Below, in pieces: positions 1-6,997 of a DNA stretch of 13,406 nt. Origin of the DNA: an uncultured Dialister sp. Its GTDB lineage: Bacteria > Bacillota > Negativicutes > Veillonellales > Dialisteraceae. The stretch's first letter is position 1, and every line of letters begins with the position of its first letter. A model generated the notes under the pieces. The model was not told where the DNA came from and searched no databases. It saw only the letters and a program-made list of their open reading frames with translations. The stretch is taken from contig UQQQ01000053.1 of assembly GCA_900543165.1 (NCBI GenBank), positions 1-13,406 of the forward strand, given 5' to 3'. The position numbers were made by a program, and so were the translations under genes.

Positions 1-572
1 TCTTGGAGAAGATGTTCATACAGAGCAATTGCTTGCTGAAGTAAATTCTTGTTTATCCTATCATTGAGTGCAATTTTATCATCAAGCGCCTTCAGGAATG
101 AGCCGATTTTTTCTTGTTCAACTAATGGTGGAACATCAATTTCAAGATTCTTTACCACATCCGTCTGCACACGCTGTCGGCCAGATGAACCGACCATAGA
201 TTTTATTGCCGGTTCTCTTACTTTCGGGCTGCAAACGAGATAGTACAAATAGTCCTTATCAGCGATCCCTTCTTTTGCTCGGAATACGATATACTCCGTT
301 GAGCCAAAGCCAACTTCTCCATCATTTAAGATTGAGACCTGAGCTGTTTTTCCGTTTTCTAAACACGGCGTGATTCGTGCCATAATTGTATCTCCATTAC
401 GGAACTTCGTACCACCAGAAAAACATTCTTCAACATAATATGGAATATCGCGATAAAATGGGCGGAGCACATCCATAGGAATTTTCTTGGCTATAGCACC
501 TTTTTTTATAGTTTCTCTCGGATTGAAATCTGCAATATCAGAGAGCATCTTCTTTGTCCATTCAGATTTCAT
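1..572 (-). CDS. hsdS: Type I restriction-modification specificity subunit HsdS, 5' part only
   Basis: Target-recognition subunit of a type I restriction-modification enzyme; it directs HsdM and HsdR to a bipartite DNA site. 190 codons are visible and the frame is open at the window edge, so the second recognition domain and the stop codon are outside. Residues 1-150 form the first target-recognition domain: NGDTIMARITPCLENGK at 59-75, and GRQRVQTDVVKNLEIDVPPL at 131-150, the usual HsdS end-of-domain pattern. Residues 151-190 (EQEKIGSFLKALDDKIALND) are the start of the conserved central helix. The start ATG is at 572, nine bases after a GGAGG, and overlaps the stop of a 24-codon micro-ORF that copies the HsdM C-terminal tail. 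It is the third gene of hsdM-PIN-hsdS. hsdR is not in the window. Family call is firm; sequence specificity cannot be read. Confidence 0.9.
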   Translation of the reverse strand, partial: MKSEWTKKMLSDIADFNPRETIKKGAIAKKIPMDVLRPFYRDIPYYVEECFSGGTKFRNGDTIMARITPCLENGKTAQVSILNDGEVGFGSTEYIVFRAKEGIADKDYLYYLVCSPKVREPAIKSMVGSSGRQRVQTDVVKNLEIDVPPLVEQEKIGSFLKALDDKIALNDRINKNLLQQAIALYEHLLQ

Positions 573-636
573 ACCCAATCGCCTCCAGTTTTTCATGAAT
601 TACAAATCCGTTTATTCTTTCTTGTCCTGTATTCAT
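562..636 (-). CDS. 24-codon micro-ORF copying the HsdM C-terminal tail, upstream of and overlapping hsdS
   Basis: A short open frame starts ATG three bases after the PIN-gene stop (TAG CTT ATG) and ends TGA inside the hsdS start region. Its last residues read EKLEAIGYEI, closely matching the HsdM tail KKLGAIGYELKQ. The underlying DNA, CTGGRGGCGATTGGRTATGA, is 18/20 identical to the hsdM 3' end at 1686-1705. I infer that it preserves the hsdM-type overlapping stop/start, so that ribosomes finishing this frame re-initiate on hsdS. It could also be an untranslated remnant of an insertion; the upstream ribosome site is weak. Confidence 0.5.
   Translation of the reverse strand: MNTGQERINGFVIHEKLEAIGYEI
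569..588 (-). repeat. 20-bp direct repeat, copy B (hsdS start)
   Basis: CTGGAGGCGATTGGGTATGA read on the minus strand. It differs at two positions from the copy at 1686-1705, which is the 3' end of hsdM. It contains the GGAGG ribosome site and the ATG of hsdS. Confidence 0.85.
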
Positions 637-639
637 AAG

Positions 640-1689
640 CTAACTCTCACTTTCAGTTTCATCTTCATCCGTTCTATAAGCAGCTTCAACCGAATAAGTA
701 GCATCATCCAGCATCTTAACATCTATTCCTACGTTGATTGTGTCCTGTATTTTTCCCCCATTCTTCAATTCGTATATAAACTGCAAAGCTACTTCAATAT
801 AATATTCAATTCCATTCTCGTCCGAATTCAAGGTTTCAATATTATCAATGCTAATCGAATGAGCTGTAATTGGAGTAATCAACCGTCCTCTTTCAACAAG
901 ACCAAAGTCTCGCTCTATTATCTGCACAGAAAAATCTCCAGAATTTAACCAATCAACAATTTCCTTATTTTCATCAAACTCTTCAATTGGTTGATACGAA
1001 TATTTGTCAATTTCCTTTGCCCACGCTTCTAACTGCACCTTAACTTCATTTTCATTTTTGCATATGAACAGTGATAAATCTGATACATTTTCTGCAAACT
1101 CCTTTAGCAGAAATTCTCCAAAAGCATTATCTTTGGAATAGTATATGATTTTTGAGTTGCGGTGTTTTAATGCAAATTCCAAAACACTTTCCCATAGCAA
1201 TGCATCCTTAAATCCTTTATTAGACTTTTTGTCTTTTCCTTCAAATGGAGGCAACTTACTAAATGCACGATTTACAATGCTTTCAAACCTATTATTAGAA
1301 GCAATCGGAATCTCTATAACTTCATTTAGCCCTTCTGAAATTTCTTTCTTATATTCCTCAATCTTAGTTTTTATGTATTCCGAATAGTTTATTTCCGGAT
1401 TCTCATATATAGAATACTCAGGGAACCGTTTCTTCGATATCGTGTTTTTATAGGTTATAAGTAATTCATCATGCTTTTCTATAATCTGCTTTTCCATTTC
1501 GCTCCAGACAACGGATGGAATTGCTATGGTTACCTGATTATATATATCAAGCTGATTAATCATATCAATTACATTTTCAAATGTTGCATTGAAGCTAAAA
1601 GTTGTAAAATCTGCTTTCTTTTCATATGCTTGAAACAACGCATTCGTATCAAAAATCAAACAATATGTTATTTCACTGCTTGAGCTCAT
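640..1689 (-). CDS. PIN-domain protein embedded between hsdM and hsdS
   Basis: Predicted PIN-fold ribonuclease of 349 residues. The N-terminal half carries the acidic residues expected of a PIN active site: D14 in LIFDTNALF, E64 in VVWSEMEKQ, D162 in GFKDALLWES and D187 in YYSKDNAFG. This layout resembles the PIN family formerly called DUF4935. Residues about 240-349 form a second, beta-rich region of unknown role ending in an acidic tail (DEDETESES). I chose ATG 1689 rather than the longer frame from 1758. It lies nine bases after a GGGGG within the hsdM 3' end, giving a 17-base overlap with hsdM, and the upstream extension is only hsdM read out of frame. Position inside a type I operon suggests a co-regulated defence effector, as is known for the PrrC anticodon nuclease in other type I loci. 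Substrate unknown; toxin or antiphage role is inference. Confidence 0.8.
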   Translation of the reverse strand: MSSSSEITYCLIFDTNALFQAYEKKADFTTFSFNATFENVIDMINQLDIYNQVTIAIPSVVWSEMEKQIIEKHDELLITYKNTISKKRFPEYSIYENPEINYSEYIKTKIEEYKKEISEGLNEVIEIPIASNNRFESIVNRAFSKLPPFEGKDKKSNKGFKDALLWESVLEFALKHRNSKIIYYSKDNAFGEFLLKEFAENVSDLSLFICKNENEVKVQLEAWAKEIDKYSYQPIEEFDENKEIVDWLNSGDFSVQIIERDFGLVERGRLITPITAHSISIDNIETLNSDENGIEYYIEVALQFIYELKNGGKIQDTINVGIDVKMLDDATYSVEAAYRTDEDETESES

Positions 1690-3181
1690 ATCCAATCGCC
1701 CCCAGCTTCTTCCTGATTTCATCCTCCAGTTCATGCGACTTTGCAAACATTTCCGCAAGTTCAGATGTTAATCGATCCATCTTTTTTTCGAATGGCTCAT
1801 CGTCATCTTTCTGCTCTTCAATGCCTACATAGCGTCCAGGTGTAAGGATAAAGTCTTGCTTTTTAATTTCTTGCAAATCAGCAACGGCACAGAAGCCTTT
1901 AACATCTTCCAGTGTTCCATTAACAAAAGCTTCGTAGGTATCTGAAATTTTTTTGATGTCTTCATCCGTCAGTTCACGAAGCTTACTGCTCACCATCGTT
2001 CCCATCTTGCGAGCGTCAATAAATAAAGTCTTTCCCGGTTGTTTCTTCTGCTTGTTGATAAACCAGAGCGAAACTGGAATCTGCGTTGTATAGAAAAGTT
2101 TAGTAGGCATTGCAACAATGCACTCCACTAAATCAGCATTGATAATATTCTTACGAATATCACCCTCTCCGCCTGATTGAGAGAAAAGGGAGCCATTCGC
2201 TAATACCATACCAATACGGCCGGCTGGTGCAAGATGAAAAATCATATGCTGAAGCCATGCAAAGTTTGCATTTCCTGCTGGTGGTGTTCCGTATTTCCAT
2301 CGCTGATCTTCTTTTAGTTTATCCAATCCCCAATCGGAAAGGTTAAACGGTGGATTTGCCATAATATAATCTGCTCTCAACGTTGGATGACGATCATCAA
2401 GGAATGTATCTGCCGCATAGGTTCCAAGATCAGGCTCAATTCCACGGATTGCAAGATTCATCTGCGCCATTTTCCATGTAGTAGGGTTTGAGTCCTGCCC
2501 ATAGATAGAAATATTGTTGATATTACCACTGTGATTTTCAACAAACTTCGCAGACTGAACGAACATACCGCCGGAACCGCAGCAAGGATCGTATACTCTG
2601 CCCTTAAACGGCTTTAATATCTCTACCAAGGTGCGTACTACACAAGATGGCGTAAAGAATTCACCACCACGCTTTCCTTCCTGCTCTGCAAACATAGAAA
2701 GACAATATTCATAGGTACGGCCCAGAATATCTTTCTCACTGCCATGTTCGATCATCTGGATGTTGGTGAACAGGTCCACAACATCACCTAGCCTACGCTT
2801 GTCCAGCTCCGGACGTGCAAAGTTCTTAGGCAAAATATCCTTCAAACGCTTATTTTCTTTTTCGATGGCACGCATGGCATCATCGATCACCGTTCCGATT
2901 TCCGGAGTATGTGCTTTTGCTGCAATTTCACTCCAACGTGCACCAGCCGGTACAAAGAAGATACCCTCAGAAGTATATTCGTCGATATCCTCCTCGAATC
3001 CATCGCCTTCTTCAACAAGTTCCTGATGCTTATCATCAAATCTATCTGAGATATACTTCAAAAAAATCAATCCCAGAACAACGTTCTTATATTCTGATGC
3101 ATCCATATTGCCACGAAGCACGCAGGCTGCATCCCATATTTGTTTTTCAAAACCGATATCGGCTGTATTTTTATCTGCCAT
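1673..3181 (-). CDS. hsdM: Type I restriction-modification DNA methyltransferase subunit HsdM
   Basis: N6-adenine DNA methyltransferase subunit of a type I enzyme, 502 residues, a normal length. Residues 10-150 are the HsdM N-terminal helical domain (QIWDAACVLRGNMDASEYKN). FFTPSCVVRTLVEIL at 175-189 leads into SAM motif I, DPCCGSGGMF, at 198-207. The catalytic motif NPPF is at 276-279 within DYIMANPPFN. All key residues are present. The start ATG has an AAAGGG about ten bases upstream. It is the first gene of the operon; its last 17 bases overlap the PIN gene. A+T-rich composition, unlike the genes to the right, suggests horizontal acquisition of the whole module. Confidence 0.95.
   Translation of the reverse strand: MADKNTADIGFEKQIWDAACVLRGNMDASEYKNVVLGLIFLKYISDRFDDKHQELVEEGDGFEEDIDEYTSEGIFFVPAGARWSEIAAKAHTPEIGTVIDDAMRAIEKENKRLKDILPKNFARPELDKRRLGDVVDLFTNIQMIEHGSEKDILGRTYEYCLSMFAEQEGKRGGEFFTPSCVVRTLVEILKPFKGRVYDPCCGSGGMFVQSAKFVENHSGNINNISIYGQDSNPTTWKMAQMNLAIRGIEPDLGTYAADTFLDDRHPTLRADYIMANPPFNLSDWGLDKLKEDQRWKYGTPPAGNANFAWLQHMIFHLAPAGRIGMVLANGSLFSQSGGEGDIRKNIINADLVECIVAMPTKLFYTTQIPVSLWFINKQKKQPGKTLFIDARKMGTMVSSKLRELTDEDIKKISDTYEAFVNGTLEDVKGFCAVADLQEIKKQDFILTPGRYVGIEEQKDDDEPFEKKMDRLTSELAEMFAKSHELEDEIRKKLGAIGYELKQ
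1686..1705 (-). repeat. 20-bp direct repeat, copy A (hsdM end / PIN gene start)
   Basis: CTGGGGGCGATTGGATATGA read on the minus strand, within codons LGAIGYE of hsdM, containing the PIN-gene ATG. Partner of 569-588. The two copies bracket the whole PIN gene. Confidence 0.85.
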
Positions 3182-3217
3182 TTTATTCTTACCCTTTCTG
3201 TTTTACTGCTTTATCAT

Positions 3218-3226
3218 ATTTTATCA
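3218..3226 (-). promoter_or_regulatory. Candidate extended -10 promoter of the hsdM operon
   Basis: TGATAAAAT on the minus strand, about 37 bases before the hsdM start, matches an extended -10 element. No good -35 hexamer is at the right distance, so this is tentative. Confidence 0.3.
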
Positions 3227-3240
3227 GAATTCTCGTTATT

Positions 3241-3485
3241 CAATCCTGTATATTGCAATTAAGGGATTCACAAATAGTAAGCAGGGCTTCTGCTGTTTTA
3301 TTTTCTTTCCTGTGATATTTCGCTTCTATAAATAATTATCTTTCATCTGATAAGCCGGATAAGGAGCTGTCTCCTTGGCATCGAGTGTCACATCCCACGA
3401 CAACTGAACCACTTTTAAACGCTGCCGCCATTTTGGGGAGATTCAGTTTTTCTCAGTCGATCTAAAAAGCAGATATGTTTTCCTA
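3241..3485. other. Non-coding stretch between the hsd operon and the rRNA methyltransferase gene
   Basis: No gene or credible start is seen. It contains a 7-base inverted repeat, AACTGAA at 3400 region and TTCAGTT some 35 bases later, of unknown meaning. Composition changes from A+T-rich to G+C-rich across this stretch, so it probably marks an edge of the acquired hsd module. I could not assign it to a known insertion sequence. Confidence 0.4.
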
Positions 3486-3545
3486 TAAGAAAACCGGGCT
3501 TTTCATAAGGCTTCTCTGATGATGATTACCTCATAAAAAGCCCGG
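3486..3545 (-). terminator. Rho-independent terminator of the 23S rRNA methyltransferase gene
   Basis: On the minus strand, arms CCGGGCTTTTTATGAGG and CCTTATGAAAAGCCCGG (17 positions, two imperfect) flank an 18-base loop and are followed by TTTTCTT. It starts about 20 bases after the methyltransferase stop codon. Confidence 0.8.
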
Positions 3546-3566
3546 ACATACACCGACTTTCGGTAC

Positions 3567-4943
3567 TTATTTTTCTTTTCTTGTCAAGAGAGCCACGGTC
3601 TCGACGTGCATGGTCTGCGGGAACATGTCGACAGGTGTGACTTCCTTCACGGTGTAGCCAAGTCCGGCGAGGATCTTCGCATCGCGGGCGAAGGTCGCCA
3701 CGTTGCAGGAGACGTAGACGATGCGTGAGGGCTGCATGCCGGCCGCTGCGGCGAGGACATCTTCGCTGCAGCCGGCGCGGACGGGATCCATGACGATGAC
3801 GTCGGAGCGGAGGCCTTCTTCGTAGAGCTTTGACATGAATTCTCCGGCGTCAGCGGCGTAGAATTCGGCATTTTCGATATGATTGAAGGCGGCATTCTTC
3901 TTCGCATCTTCGATGGCTTCTTTCACGATCTCGATGCCGATGACGCGGCCGGCTTTCTTCGCAAGACAGAGGGAAATGGTGCCCGTCCCGCAGTAGGCGT
4001 CGATCACGGTCTCTCCGCCGTGGAGGTCGACATAGGCGAGGGCTTTTTCATAGAGTAGCTCGGCCTGCGGCTTGTGCACCTGAAAGAAGGAGAAGGGGGA
4101 GACTTCGAAGGCGAGGCCGCAAAGGGAAGAGGTCAGGGTCTTTTTGCCCCAAAGGTGATGGATCTCTTTTCCGAGGATGGCATTGCCTTTGTGGCTTTGG
4201 ACATTGTGATAGATGGAGACGACTTCGGGGAGGAGTTTTCTCATTTCAGAGACCCAGAGGTCGGCGAGCGGGAGTTTCTCCGTAGCGGTCACGATGACGG
4301 CCATGATTTCGCCGTGATCGCCGACGCGTCCCATGATGTGACGGACGCTGCCGCGGCCTGTTTTTTCGTTGTAGCCGGTGAGCTGATGGCGTGTCATGAA
4401 GCCCTGGGCAAAGCGCAGCAGACGGTTGTTCTCTTTTTCCTGAATGGCGCAGCTCGCGATCGGGATGACCTGATGGCTGCCCTGCCGGTAGTAGCCCATG
4501 ACAGGACCGCTCGTCACCTGACTGACGGGCACGGCCATTTTATTGCGGTAGTTCCATGGGTGAGTGGCGCCGGCGATGGGGCGGACAAGGCTTTCTTCGT
4601 AGCCGCCGATGCGCACCATCACGTCTTTCACGCGACGCTCTTTCACGTCAAGCTGGCCTTCATAGGTGAGGTGGGAGATCTGACAGCCGCCGCAGGCGCG
4701 GTAGACCGGGCAGGCGGGCGTGGTACGATGCACGGAGGGGACTTCGATGGAAATGAGACGCCCTGTGGCGTAGGATTTCTTCGCGGTCACGATCATGGCC
4801 TGTATGGTCTCGCCGGGGAGAGCGCCGGGGACGAAGACTGTGAAGTCATCGACAGCTCCGATGCCTTCGCCGTGGATGCCAAGGTCGCGGATGGTAAGGG
4901 TGTATGTTTCGTTGATTTTGACGGGAATGTTTTTCTTAGACAT
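3567..4943 (-). CDS. rlmD: 23S rRNA (uracil-C5)-methyltransferase, RlmD/RumA family
   Basis: SAM-dependent enzyme that makes 5-methyluridine in 23S rRNA (U1939 for RlmD; some Firmicute homologues, RlmCD, also modify U747). 458 residues. Residues 8-66 are an N-terminal TRAM RNA-binding domain. Cys78, Cys84, Cys87 (CPVYRACGGC) and Cys165 (IASCAIQ) are the expected [4Fe-4S] ligands. SAM motif I is DAYCGTGTISL at 315-325, the binding motif DPVRAG is at 386-391, and the catalytic cysteine is C413 in YVSCNVATF. All functional residues are intact. ATG 4943 has GGAG six bases upstream. It is a single-gene unit with its own terminator. A repeat element ends only a few bases upstream of the ribosome site. 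RlmD versus RlmCD specificity cannot be decided from sequence alone. Confidence 0.92.
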   Translation of the reverse strand: MSKKNIPVKINETYTLTIRDLGIHGEGIGAVDDFTVFVPGALPGETIQAMIVTAKKSYATGRLISIEVPSVHRTTPACPVYRACGGCQISHLTYEGQLDVKERRVKDVMVRIGGYEESLVRPIAGATHPWNYRNKMAVPVSQVTSGPVMGYYRQGSHQVIPIASCAIQEKENNRLLRFAQGFMTRHQLTGYNEKTGRGSVRHIMGRVGDHGEIMAVIVTATEKLPLADLWVSEMRKLLPEVVSIYHNVQSHKGNAILGKEIHHLWGKKTLTSSLCGLAFEVSPFSFFQVHKPQAELLYEKALAYVDLHGGETVIDAYCGTGTISLCLAKKAGRVIGIEIVKEAIEDAKKNAAFNHIENAEFYAADAGEFMSKLYEEGLRSDVIVMDPVRAGCSEDVLAAAAGMQPSRIVYVSCNVATFARDAKILAGLGYTVKEVTPVDMFPQTMHVETVALLTRKEK

Positions 4944-4957
4944 AGAATGCTCCGAGG

Positions 4958-5148
4958 GGGTTGAGGGTTAGCCCGTGAGGCGGCTCGTCCACTGATTGTG
5001 GATGAAAGCTTTGCTCGAATGAGAAATTAGGAATGAGAAATTAGGAATGAAGGTGGCGGCTTCGCCGCGAATATTTATGGGGCAATGCCCGAAAGTGGTA
5101 TCCAAGTCACCAGTCACCAGTCACCAGCCACTAGCCACTAGTCACCAG
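4958..5148. repeat. Modular intergenic repeat, copy R1
   Basis: In order on the plus strand: a GGGTTGAGGGTTAGCCC end, GATGAAAGCTTTGCTCGAA, an AT-rich heptamer tract (ATGAGAA/ATTAGGA), the hairpin GGCGGCTTCGCCGC, GGGGCAATGCCC, then six in-register heptamers of AGTCACC/AGCCACT type at 5105-5146. The last heptamer contains the stop codon of the M15 peptidase gene. Family members are R2-R5. Confidence 0.85.
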
Positions 5149-5753
5149 CTTTTGATCACTTCGTCCGGGATTTCAAAGTGCTGGTAGTCTTTGCGGCCGT
5201 CCCAGCTGCCGCCCCATTCGAAGCCGTACCGGGTGAAGATCTGGAAAGCGAGGTCCGACTCGTCGATCTTCATAGGGAAGTCACGGCTGCGGTCTACATA
5301 GGGGGCTCCGGCGGCTGGCTCGATGAAGAGCGCTCCGTCCACCATTTTGACATAGGGGTTATAGAGCGGATTGATGTCGATCGCCGCGCCCATGCCATGC
5401 TTGGAGACTTTCGTCGTGTGGGAGATGAAACGGAAATTGAAAGAGGAGCTGTTGTTGTCTGTCATTGAGCGTTCATCATCGGCATCGTAGTGGTCCACGA
5501 GGCGGATCTTCTCGATGGGATATTTGGCGGCGTAGAGTTCTTTGAAGATGGAAAGGACGATTTCTGCGATGCGGCGGTTGACCACCATTTCGCCGTCCTG
5601 CGTTTTCCCATGGAGGTCCACATAGCGGACGCGGAGAAAAGCGAGGTCTTCGCGGGGGACGGTGCAGCCCGCTTTGAACGATTTGCCTTTCATGATTTCG
5701 AAAATGGAGTCCGGAATGGGCTCAGCAGAAAAACCTTCTGTATATGGTGTCAT
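5142..5753 (-). CDS. M15-family metallopeptidase (D-Ala-D-Ala carboxypeptidase / VanY-like)
   Basis: Predicted zinc peptidase acting on peptidoglycan stem peptides, 203 residues. SKHGMGAAIDINP (117-129) gives the SxHxxGxAxD zinc motif with H119 and D126; DYQHFE (189-194) supplies H192; FEWGGSW (178-184) is the typical tryptophan/glycine segment before it, with E179. The start chosen is ATG 5753, nine bases after a perfect AGGAGG; the longer upstream frame has no ribosome site and reads poorly. No signal peptide or membrane segment is seen, which is unexpected for a cell-wall enzyme, so a cytoplasmic (cell-wall recycling) or lysis-assisted role is possible. The last codon and stop (TGG TGA) are shared with the heptamer repeat R1. 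No terminator is seen other than the repeat. Confidence 0.85.
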   Translation of the reverse strand: MTPYTEGFSAEPIPDSIFEIMKGKSFKAGCTVPREDLAFLRVRYVDLHGKTQDGEMVVNRRIAEIVLSIFKELYAAKYPIEKIRLVDHYDADDERSMTDNNSSSFNFRFISHTTKVSKHGMGAAIDINPLYNPYVKMVDGALFIEPAAGAPYVDRSRDFPMKIDESDLAFQIFTRYGFEWGGSWDGRKDYQHFEIPDEVIKSW

Positions 5754-5878
5754 GATGAGAGGCCTCCTGGTAAAATAAAAAATGATGGCATGGCGCTGGG
5801 CCATAGGAAAACGCCGTGAGCTTTGCATGGATATATCTGTATCATACATCGCAAAGCCTCGCGGCGCTATAGGGAAAA

Positions 5879-6160
5879 CACATGGGGCGTGCCGCCCCTT
5901 GATTGCGGATGAAAGATTCGGTTGAATGAGAAATTAGAAATGAGAAATGCGAAATGGTGGTGCGGCGCAAAAAAATAATGAAGCGCCGCAGAATTTTGAT
6001 AGCGCTTCGCGCTGTCGTCATCGGAAGAGCACTCGAGAGATACTCCTTGCAGAACGGTCAGCGTGCCAATTGCGCTATTTCGATCACCGATTGCTTCTAA
6101 TCCCTAGCCACCAGCCACTAGTCCCCAGTCACCAGTCACCAGTCCCTAGTCCCTAGTCAC
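5879..6160. repeat. Modular intergenic repeat, copy R2
   Basis: Begins with the hairpin GGGGCGTGCCGCCCC, then TTGATTGCGGATGAAAG, an AT-rich heptamer tract (about 5925-5955), a GCGGCGC...GCGCCGC hairpin, and a copy-specific stretch of about 95 bases (6000-6095) unlike the other copies. It ends in nine heptamers, AGCCACC/AGTCACC/AGTCCCT type, at 6099-6160. The final heptamer contains the stop codon of the TetR-family gene. No coding frame is credible here. Confidence 0.8.
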
Positions 6161-6762
6161 TTCTCCACATACGGCCCGAGGAGATTTTCGATGTCGATCT
6201 TCATGTAGTTTTCGGAGTCCTTGGTGAGGTCGAAGGAGGCATTCAGCATGCACCAGACGGTGATGACGCCGATGAAGTGGCTGACAAGGATGCGGCAGAG
6301 GATGGTCTTGGGGACATCGCTGCGGAGCTCCCCTTTGCCTTCGCCCTGATGGGCGGAGAGGATTTTCTCGAGGGCGAGATAGAGGTCGTAGAGGGCTTCT
6401 GTATTCTGCTCGGGGTGCGCGTGCTTGTTTTCCACGCTGTCACGGAGCCACTGACGGACGAGACGGACGCCGCTCCACATGCAGGCCTTGTAGATCTCGC
6501 CAAAATAGAGGCAGCAGCGCTCGATCGCATCTCCTTCATGGGCCATGGCGCGCTCGATGGTCGCCATGGCTGTGTTGCGGGAGAGTTCGCGGACAACGTC
6601 TTCCTTGCATTCGAAGTAGTGATAGAAGGTGCCTTTGGCCACGCCGGAGTCCTTCGTGATGTCTTCCACCGATACATAATCGAAGCCGTGTGCGCTGATT
6701 AGGCGCTGGGCCGAATCCAGAAGCTTTGCTTTTGTCCGTTCTGCTTTCTTTGTGAGTGCCAT
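6157..6762 (-). CDS. TetR/AcrR-family transcriptional regulator
   Basis: One-component ligand-responsive repressor, 201 residues, usual for the family. Residues 10-55 form the TetR DNA-binding domain: TKAKLLDSAQRLISAHGFDY, then the helix-turn-helix SVEDITKDSGVAKGTFYHYF at 31-50. Residues 60-195 are the helical ligand-binding domain, which is variable, so the ligand and target are unknown. ATG 6762 has AAAGGAGG four bases upstream, a strong site. The promoter contains an 11-bp palindrome that may be its own operator. The stop codon lies within repeat R2. No efflux pump or enzyme is directly adjacent in the same orientation. A divergent unit starting at 6902 is the nearest possible target. Confidence 0.9.
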   Translation of the reverse strand: MALTKKAERTKAKLLDSAQRLISAHGFDYVSVEDITKDSGVAKGTFYHYFECKEDVVRELSRNTAMATIERAMAHEGDAIERCCLYFGEIYKACMWSGVRLVRQWLRDSVENKHAHPEQNTEALYDLYLALEKILSAHQGEGKGELRSDVPKTILCRILVSHFIGVITVWCMLNASFDLTKDSENYMKIDIENLLGPYVEK

Positions 6763-6787
6763 GAGTCCTCCTTTAATAGTGCTTTAT

Positions 6788-6815
6788 ATATTACGTATAG
6801 TATACAGGAAATCAA
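6788..6815 (-). promoter_or_regulatory. Promoter and candidate operator of the TetR-family gene
   Basis: On the minus strand TTGATT (6810-6815), a 16-base spacer and TAATAT (6788-6793). The spacer contains the perfect 11-bp palindrome GTATACTATAC (6795-6805), well placed for self-repression by the TetR protein. Operator use is inference. Confidence 0.55.
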
Positions 6816-6901
6816 GAGGGCACGCAATGACTGAAAGTCGAAACAGAGCTGCCGTGTGCAATGGGTTGTACTAGTTCCACTCACTAGCCAATTCCATTCG
6901 T

Positions 6902-6930
6902 TTGACACGCACTCTTCTTTTGCGTAAAAT
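6902..6930 (+). promoter_or_regulatory. Near-consensus sigma-70 promoter
   Basis: TTGACA (6902-6907), 17-base spacer, TAAAAT (6925-6930). The predicted transcript start is about 6937. A 9-bp inverted repeat, TTTTGCGTA (6919-6927 area) and TACGCAAAA, spans the -10 and the first transcribed bases and could be an operator. Confidence 0.65.
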
Positions 6931-6936
6931 AAGACA

Positions 6937-6980
6937 AGGGATACGCAAAATGTATCTGGCCCCCGTGCGGGGCTTTTTTT
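6937..6980 (+). ncRNA. Candidate very short RNA or attenuated leader
   Basis: From the predicted start to the terminator the transcript would be only about 45 bases. It contains a small hairpin, GATAC-GCAAAAT-GTATC, followed at once by the terminator GCCCC/GGGGC with seven T. No coding frame fits. Either it is a stand-alone small RNA or it is an attenuator for the FAD-oxidoreductase/purB operon that begins 270 bases further on. Confidence 0.4.
6959..6980 (+). terminator. Intrinsic terminator with no gene in front of it
   Basis: GCCCC-CGTGC-GGGGC followed by TTTTTTT on the plus strand. There is no plus-strand gene upstream; only the promoter at 6902 feeds it. Confidence 0.75.
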
Positions 6981-6997
6981 ATGCCCGTTTGGGGAAG

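Noticed and set aside
487..948. 153-codon plus-strand open frame
   Set aside because: Opposite the PIN and hsdS genes; low-complexity hydrophobic product from A+T-rich antisense reading.
1690..1758. N-terminal extension of the PIN protein (starting MRKCLQS)
   Set aside because: It is hsdM read in another frame, has no ribosome site, and the later ATG has a well-placed site duplicated in front of hsdS.
3340..3480. Insertion-sequence remnant next to the hsd module
   Set aside because: A 7-base inverted repeat and a short open frame are present, but nothing matches a transposase motif that I can recognise.
4074..4964. 296-codon plus-strand open frame
   Set aside because: It lies opposite the complete, motif-bearing rlmD gene, has no ribosome site and gives an aspartate/alanine-rich product typical of antisense reading of G+C-rich genes.
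5105..5148. Possible CRISPR array in the heptamer tract
   Set aside because: The repeats are contiguous 7-mers with no unique spacers, so this is a simple tandem repeat.
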